Shown in pieces: positions 6,728 to 9,423 of a stretch of DNA of 9,423 nt. This stretch comes from T1SED10-198M sp003554345 [NCBI: Candidatus Sumerlaeota bacterium]. Lineage in GTDB: Bacteria > Sumerlaeota > T1SED10-198M. Position 1 is the stretch's first letter. Each line of letters starts with the position of its first letter. The stretch spans positions 1 through 9,423 of the forward strand of contig PWGE01000155.1 in the NCBI GenBank assembly GCA_003554345.1, read 5' to 3'. The position numbers and the translations under genes were made by a program. Below the pieces are notes generated by a model. It was not told the DNA's origin. It did no database searches and saw nothing but the letters and a program-made list of their open reading frames with translations.

Positions 6728-6819
6728 TTATTTCAGCTTGATTTCATCACATACTTCCCTGAAAATAAACCCTGGAAAAGATGTTTTACATCAATGATAC
6801 GGAGATGAAATCAAGATAA
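6728..6819. repeat. Interlocked inverted repeats
   Basis: A perfect 12-bp inverted repeat, CTTGATTTCATC (6737-6748) with GATGAAATCAAG (6804-6815), is extended after a bulge by TTAT (6728-6731) pairing with ATAA (6816-6819). A second pairing, TTATTTCAG (6728-6736) with CTGAAAATAA (6759-6768, one unpaired base), interlocks with the first. A 5-bp hairpin, GATGT-TTT-ACATC (6780-6792), lies between. The order A-B-A'-B' permits a pseudoknot or two exclusive folds in RNA. No T-run follows, so it is not a terminator. Confidence 0.5.
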
Positions 6820-6868
6820 GTCCAGAAAGAATAAGAAACCAGATAATTTGCATCGATGTTCAGGATAA

Positions 6869-6914
6869 TGAGGATAAAGACCTCAGAAAAAATCACAAGA
6901 GAAAGATTTTGAGG
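6869..6914 (+). repeat. One CCTCA segment with two possible TGAGG partners
   Basis: CCTCA at 6881-6885 can pair with TGAGG at 6869-6873 (7-base loop) or with TGAGG at 6910-6914. The second option is extended by AAATC/GATTT after a small bulge. The arms are short, so this is only a weak candidate for alternative RNA folds. Confidence 0.25.
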
Positions 6915-6972
6915 AAAAACAATGTGAAAAATAAAGAGAACCATGAGTTAAATATGCACTTTTCCCGGGAGC

Positions 6973-7012
6973 GCCGATCCCCGATTTACAGTCCGCCTCT
7001 GGCGGAATCGGC
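6973..7012. repeat. GC-rich hairpin
   Basis: GCCGAT (6973-6978) pairs with ATCGGC (7007-7012), and CCGCC (6993-6997) pairs with GGCGG (7001-7005) around the loop TCT. A second outer partner, CCGATT (6981-6986), can instead pair with AATCGG (7006-7011). It stands out from its AT-rich surroundings and ends three bases before the first inverted-end element. Confidence 0.55.
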
Positions 7013-7015
7013 ATC

Positions 7016-7180
7016 TTATTTTCATGATTGGTGGCGCCAACTGCTGGGGGCTGACGAAGAACGTAGCAAATTGACTCTATGGCAATCTAGAAATCCCCGT
7101 TTTTTCGGTATCCAATTTTTTGAAAATTGTCTTTTTCAACAGCTCCGCTGAGTTGACGTGAGGAGCTCCTCTGAAAATAG
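7016..7180. repeat. Inverted-end element, long copy
   Basis: The first 26 bases match the start of the 7252 element at 24 of 26 positions, and 7148-7180 matches its end (7280-7312) at 28 of 33. The termini TTATTTTCA (7016-7024) and TGAAAATAG (7172-7180) are inverted, with one wobble pair. Inside lie CGCCAAC (7035-7041) facing GTTGACG (7152-7158), a bulged 6-bp hairpin at 7050-7067, an AT-rich 7-bp hairpin at 7113-7129 followed by T's, and the perfect palindrome GAGGAGCTCCTC at 7160-7171. No coding capacity is seen. It may be a MITE-like element or a structured RNA; no target duplication is visible. Confidence 0.55.
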
Positions 7181-7208
7181 AACTATTAGGGTCTGTCTGA
7201 TTCCGTGA

Positions 7209-7244
7209 TCCTATATCTCCTATTGCTCTTATTGGTCCTATCAG
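7209..7244. repeat. Four-copy 9-base tandem repeat
   Basis: Four consecutive degenerate units of nine bases, TCCTATATC, TCCTATTGC, TCTTATTGG and TCCTATCAG, lie between the two inverted-end elements. The period and sequence are unrelated to the GTCCAT repeat at 7400. Such short intergenic tandem arrays can vary in copy number between strains. Confidence 0.65.
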
Positions 7245-7251
7245 TCATGTA

Positions 7252-7312
7252 TTATTTTCATCATTGGTGGCGCTAACACCTGAGTTGGCGTGCAGAACTC
7301 CTCTGAAAATAA
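7252..7312. repeat. Inverted-end element, short copy
   Basis: This 61-base copy has perfect 9-bp inverted ends, TTATTTTCA (7252-7260) and TGAAAATAA (7304-7312). An inner 7-bp stem, CGCTAAC (7271-7277) with GTTGGCG (7284-7290, one wobble), closes a 6-base loop. Relative to the copy at 7016 it lacks about 103 internal bases, so only the two arms remain. T7274 pairs with G7287 as a wobble, and in the long copy the corresponding pair is a C-A mismatch. Confidence 0.6.
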
Positions 7313-7399
7313 CTTTAGCAGTCAGAAATCAGCTGGAAAATTACCTTTCTCTGACAAAGAAAACTGACTGATTTATCCGACCAGTTTTATTGTATTCTT

Positions 7400-7434
7400 G
7401 TCCATACTGTCCATGACAGTCCATGTAAGTCCAC
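7400..7434. repeat. GTCCAT tandem repeat
   Basis: Four units headed by GTCCA begin at 7400, 7409, 7419 and 7429, giving periods of 9, 10 and 10 bases. The constant part is GTCCAT or GTCCAC and the rest of each unit varies. It is too short and irregular for a CRISPR array. It resembles low-complexity intergenic repeats seen in various bacterial genomes. Confidence 0.65.
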
Positions 7435-7527
7435 TTGTTTTCCTCATTTATGAAAAAGCCGCTTTTTATATAACCCGAATTTGACAGCTGTGCAAAAGAA
7501 GTGACGGTGAAATGGTTATACACAGTG

Positions 7528-7548
7528 AGTGGTATGAAAGGTACCACT
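7528..7548. repeat. Seven-bp hairpin
   Basis: AGTGGTA (7528-7534) pairs perfectly with TACCACT (7542-7548) around a 7-base loop. It lies about 90 bases beyond the stop of the minus-strand lipase-like gene. No T-run follows on either strand, so a terminator role is not supported. Confidence 0.35.
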
Positions 7549-7638
7549 ATACTTCTGAGTGGGTTGTATCCTACTTTTCTCCGAATGCATCTGAATTATT
7601 CTGGTTGTCTCGCAGAGAAAAACAGAGCATTTGAGATA

Positions 7639-8301
7639 TCAAAAGGACCCTTTTCGTAGAAAGTTGACGATAAGCTCACGCACATAGGGATGATTCATCA
7701 TAAAAGTGTGTCCTGCTTTAACGGCTTTCCAGTCCCTTATGCCTTTCACGCGCGTGCTGTTGAGGCTTACCACTCCGTCATTGGGTTGAGGAAGAATCCA
7801 CCGGGTGAAAAGAAGGTGATTGCGTATTCCCGCGATAACAGCTGTTTCGTGGTTTATAGTTTGCGGTAATCGGGCAGGATAACTGTGCTTATCAGTGCCC
7901 AGTCGGGGTCCGTGTGGTCCCAGCACCAGATTGAAAAAACGTGGCAAATATGTATTGAACCAGTCCGCCACTTCACTTCCCTTATTGGGAGGACCAAGCA
8001 TCACAATGCGATGCACATGTGGCAGCAAATCATGGGCTTCACAATAGCGGGCGAGTATCCCACCCATAGAATGGGTTACCAGATGAAGTTTTCCTTCTTC
8101 AGGACTCTCTTGATACCAGTCATTCAGGAAATCATTCAGTTTTCTGGCTGCTTCTTGAATGGTTTGCCGGCGGGAACTATACCCGAATCGTCTTGTTGCA
8201 AAATTATGGCGGGTAAGATACCTGCTTACACGAAACATGGAGCAGGAAGTGCGACCCAATCCGTGTATGAGGACAACTCGTGAGTTCATATTCGATATCA
8301 T
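7639..8301 (-). CDS. Alpha/beta-hydrolase, lipase/esterase-like
   Basis: The 220-residue protein shows the alpha/beta-hydrolase order: VVLIHGLGRT (9-18) with the oxyanion His-Gly, the nucleophile elbow THSMGG with Ser78, PNDGVVSL with Asp175, and GHTFMMNH with His198. This matches triacylglycerol lipase/esterase-like families and PGAP1-like short hydrolases. A Thr replaces the usual first Gly of GxSxG. Length and compact form fit a small intracellular esterase. No signal peptide is seen; the first residues lead straight into the first beta-strand. The substrate is unknown. ATG 8301 is the longest possible start because an in-frame TAA lies just upstream; ATG 8289 is an alternative. Neither start has a strong ribosome site. 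It is divergent from the S8 protease gene and stands alone on its strand. Confidence 0.85.
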   Translation of the reverse strand: MISNMNSRVVLIHGLGRTSCSMFRVSRYLTRHNFATRRFGYSSRRQTIQEAARKLNDFLNDWYQESPEEGKLHLVTHSMGGILARYCEAHDLLPHVHRIVMLGPPNKGSEVADWFNTYLPRFFNLVLGPHGPRLGTDKHSYPARLPQTINHETAVIAGIRNHLLFTRWILPQPNDGVVSLNSTRVKGIRDWKAVKAGHTFMMNHPYVRELIVNFLRKGSF

Positions 8302-8303
8302 CC

Positions 8304-8312
8304 ATTATATCA
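8304..8312 (-). promoter_or_regulatory. Candidate extended -10 promoter for the lipase-like gene
   Basis: On the minus strand the sequence TGATATAAT gives a TGn-TATAAT extended -10 box (hexamer at 8304-8309). There is no clear -35 box. Transcription would be expected to begin near 8297, downstream of ATG 8301. If this promoter is real, the working start is ATG 8289, with a very short leader. Confidence 0.4.
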
Positions 8313-8363
8313 TAAACAATAATAAAAAAGTTGCGATTGCTTCGTTGAGGGTTGAAAAAAGAT

Positions 8364-8393
8364 TTGCTCAATATGCTGAAGCAAGTGTATAAT
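8364..8393 (+). promoter_or_regulatory. Promoter of the S8 protease gene
   Basis: TTGCTC (8364-8369) and TATAAT (8388-8393) are separated by 18 bases. The box ends 38 bases before the protease start. It lies in the 130-base divergent gap and is the best sigma-70-type promoter in the window. Confidence 0.6.
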
Positions 8394-8417
8394 AAATTCA
8401 AAGGGTGGTAAATTGTT

Positions 8418-8424
8418 AAAGGAG
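8418..8424 (+). promoter_or_regulatory. Ribosome binding site of the S8 protease gene
   Basis: AAAGGAG sits 7 bases before ATG 8432. It fixes the protease start, which opens into a signal peptide. Confidence 0.8.
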
Positions 8425-8431
8425 ACCGACA

Positions 8432-9423
8432 ATGAAAACGTTCAGAAATTTTGTTGCTTTTTCGGTTGCAGCATTGTTTATTCTAACTTTTTTGCCTCTT
8501 ACAGGGCAGGAGTTTATAAACCATGAAGCCCGGAGGCAGGAAAGACTTCGTGAATTCTCGGAAAAAATGAGCCGTCAATGGCATGAAAACAGGGCGGAGG
8601 CAGAAGAGCGAGCAAAAAAACAGGGTATTCCTGTTCGTGAAGTATTACCGGATGGAACCGTAATAGAGCTTCAGCGATACTGGAATAATATTCCTCTTTA
8701 CTATACTACCCAGAACCTTGAAGCTGCAGAAACCATTGCTGCTGATAAAGTCTGGGAAGAAGGTGGAGCAGGACTGTCTCTATCAGGGTCCACAGAAACC
8801 CTCGGTATCTGGGACGAAGGAAAGGTTCGCACGAGCCACCAGGAATTCGGAGAGCGGGTAACCTGGAAAGATGATGCAGCCCTGAGTGATCATGCTACCC
8901 ATGTCGCTGGCACCATGATTGCCGCCGGCGTGGAGGATAATGCTCGGGGGATGTCTTATGAAGCTCTTCTTCATGCCTATGACTGGGAAAATGATTTAGG
9001 TGAAATGGCTGATGAAGCAGGAGATGGCATGCGAATCTCTAATCATTCCTATGCTTTTTCAACCGGCTGGATACAAGGTTATGCTGGTCACGATTGGGCC
9101 TGGTTTGGCAATACTGATATCAGTGAAACCGAGGATTTTGCTTTTGGTTATTATCATGAACCTACTGCTGAGTGGGATGAATTGGTGTATAATTCTGTCT
9201 ACTATTTGCCGGTAGTAGCGGCTGGAAATGAAAGGGGAAGAGGGCCTGACGAGCAACCCGTAGAACACTATGTTGCTCATGAAGATGATACTGCCACTAC
9301 TGAGCGTGATATTGATGGCGGACCGGATGGCTATAATAGTATTTCCTATTTTAACCTGGCTAAGAATGTTCTTTCCGTTGGGTCAGTTAAAGGTATCGCG
9401 GGTGGTTATACCTCTCCTGGTGA
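8432..9423 (+). CDS. Secreted subtilisin-like (S8) serine protease, N-terminal part
   Basis: Translation gives 330 residues and remains open at the right edge. Residues 1-25 are a signal peptide (MKTFRNFVAF, hydrophobic core, LPLTGQ). Residues 26-110 are a charged Arg/Glu-rich region, possibly a divergent propeptide or coiled coil. The S8 fold follows: LGIWDEG carries catalytic Asp128, DHATHVAGT carries catalytic His154 (Ala replaces the usual Gly of HGTH), and VVAAGNE carries the oxyanion-hole Asn266. The catalytic Ser (GTS motif) lies beyond the window, about where NVLSVGSVKG leads into the final segment. Blocks such as SNHSYAFSTGW and GYNSISYFNLAKNVLSVGSV are like the exported S8 peptidases of Bacteroidota and related groups, many of which carry C-terminal sorting domains; whether this one does cannot be seen. 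It has its own promoter and ribosome site and is divergent from the lipase-like gene. Confidence 0.9.
   Translation, partial: MKTFRNFVAFSVAALFILTFLPLTGQEFINHEARRQERLREFSEKMSRQWHENRAEAEERAKKQGIPVREVLPDGTVIELQRYWNNIPLYYTTQNLEAAETIAADKVWEEGGAGLSLSGSTETLGIWDEGKVRTSHQEFGERVTWKDDAALSDHATHVAGTMIAAGVEDNARGMSYEALLHAYDWENDLGEMADEAGDGMRISNHSYAFSTGWIQGYAGHDWAWFGNTDISETEDFAFGYYHEPTAEWDELVYNSVYYLPVVAAGNERGRGPDEQPVEHYVAHEDDTATTERDIDGGPDGYNSISYFNLAKNVLSVGSVKGIAGGYTSPG

Larger units (their letters stand above)
6646..7638. other. Gene-free, repeat-rich intergenic region of about 1 kb
   Basis: Between the terminator and the stop codon of the lipase-like gene there is no reading frame with a convincing protein. 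The longest open stretch (6909-7151) crosses hairpins and a repeat element and lacks a ribosome site. Instead the region holds interlocked inverted repeats (6728-6819), alternative short hairpins (6869-6914), a GC-rich hairpin (6973-7012), two related elements with inverted ends (7016-7180 and 7252-7312), two unrelated short tandem repeats (7209-7244 and 7400-7434) and a small hairpin (7528-7548). Positions 6646-6727, 7313-7399, 7435-7527 and 7549-7638 show nothing I can support. The region may be a repeat landing site, decayed mobile DNA or a host of one or more structured RNAs. Confidence 0.65.

Noticed and set aside
6909-7151. An 80-codon open frame in the intergenic region
   Set aside because: It has no ribosome binding site, crosses a GC-rich hairpin and the long repeat element, ends inside the element, and its product shows no recognisable domain or signal peptide.
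7035-7158. AAC...GTT arms of the inverted-end element as an integron attC site
   Set aside because: The cores CGCCAAC and GTTGACG do not fit RYYYAAC and GTTRRRY, there is no cassette gene between the copies and no integrase gene in the window.
7400-7434. CRISPR-like array
   Set aside because: Units are 9-10 bases with a 6-base constant part. There is no repeat-spacer structure and there are no cas genes.
7453-7467. AAAAA-loop-TTTTT as an intrinsic terminator
   Set aside because: The stem is five A-T pairs with a GCCGC loop, too weak to support a terminator call.
7481-7486. TTGACA as a -35 box in the intergenic region
   Set aside because: No acceptable -10 hexamer lies 15-19 bases downstream and no gene follows on that strand for about 900 bases.
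7516-7524. TTATACACA, a perfect match to the DnaA box form TTATNCACA
   Set aside because: It is a single site. One such match on either strand of a window this size is not surprising, and there is no cluster, AT-rich unwinding region or dnaA/dnaN gene nearby.

Overview
The window looks like a stretch of chromosome from a Gram-negative-type bacterium of moderate GC that makes phosphatidylethanolamine and uses strong Shine-Dalgarno sites (AAAGGAG-type). The taxon cannot be fixed from the sequence. The combination of a psd-pssA pair, a SprT-like metallopeptidase joined to a kinase-less PASTA protein, and a secreted S8 protease with a DHATHVAG His motif recalls Fibrobacterota/Chitinivibrionia, Spirochaetota or Bacteroidota-like lineages. 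That placement is inference.

Layout. Positions 1-1479 (minus strand) hold an operon reading right to left: psd, pssA (8-base overlap), then the first 28 codons of an aldo/keto reductase running off the left edge. From 1562 to 6535 (plus strand) four genes follow closely: a SprT-like HExxH metallopeptidase, a membrane-anchored protein with three PASTA repeats (4-base ATGA overlap), a secreted beta-propeller-like protein, and an 827-residue secreted NlpC/P60-FN3-GATase-like-ConA-like protein (again a 4-base ATGA overlap). A strong intrinsic terminator at 6606-6645 ends this run. Positions 6646-7638 form a gene-free, repeat- and hairpin-rich kilobase. An alpha/beta-hydrolase (lipase-like) gene lies on the minus strand at 7639-8301, and a divergent S8 subtilase gene begins at 8432 and runs off the right edge.

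How the parts fit. Psd and PssA are the two consecutive enzymes from CDP-diacylglycerol to phosphatidylethanolamine. The plus-strand run has a cell-envelope flavour: PASTA repeats and an NlpC/P60 domain are both families associated with peptidoglycan, although no substrate is shown here. The S8 protease and the NlpC/P60 protein are predicted exoproteins.

The items most worth a second look are: (i) a run of nine G inside the large NlpC/P60 gene, where a one-base slip in either direction would truncate the protein after its first two domains; (ii) the non-coding kilobase 6646-7638, which holds two related elements with matching 9-bp inverted ends (one about 165 bp, one 61 bp), two unrelated short tandem repeats and several nested inverted repeats. 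No complete new defence or mobile system is evident.
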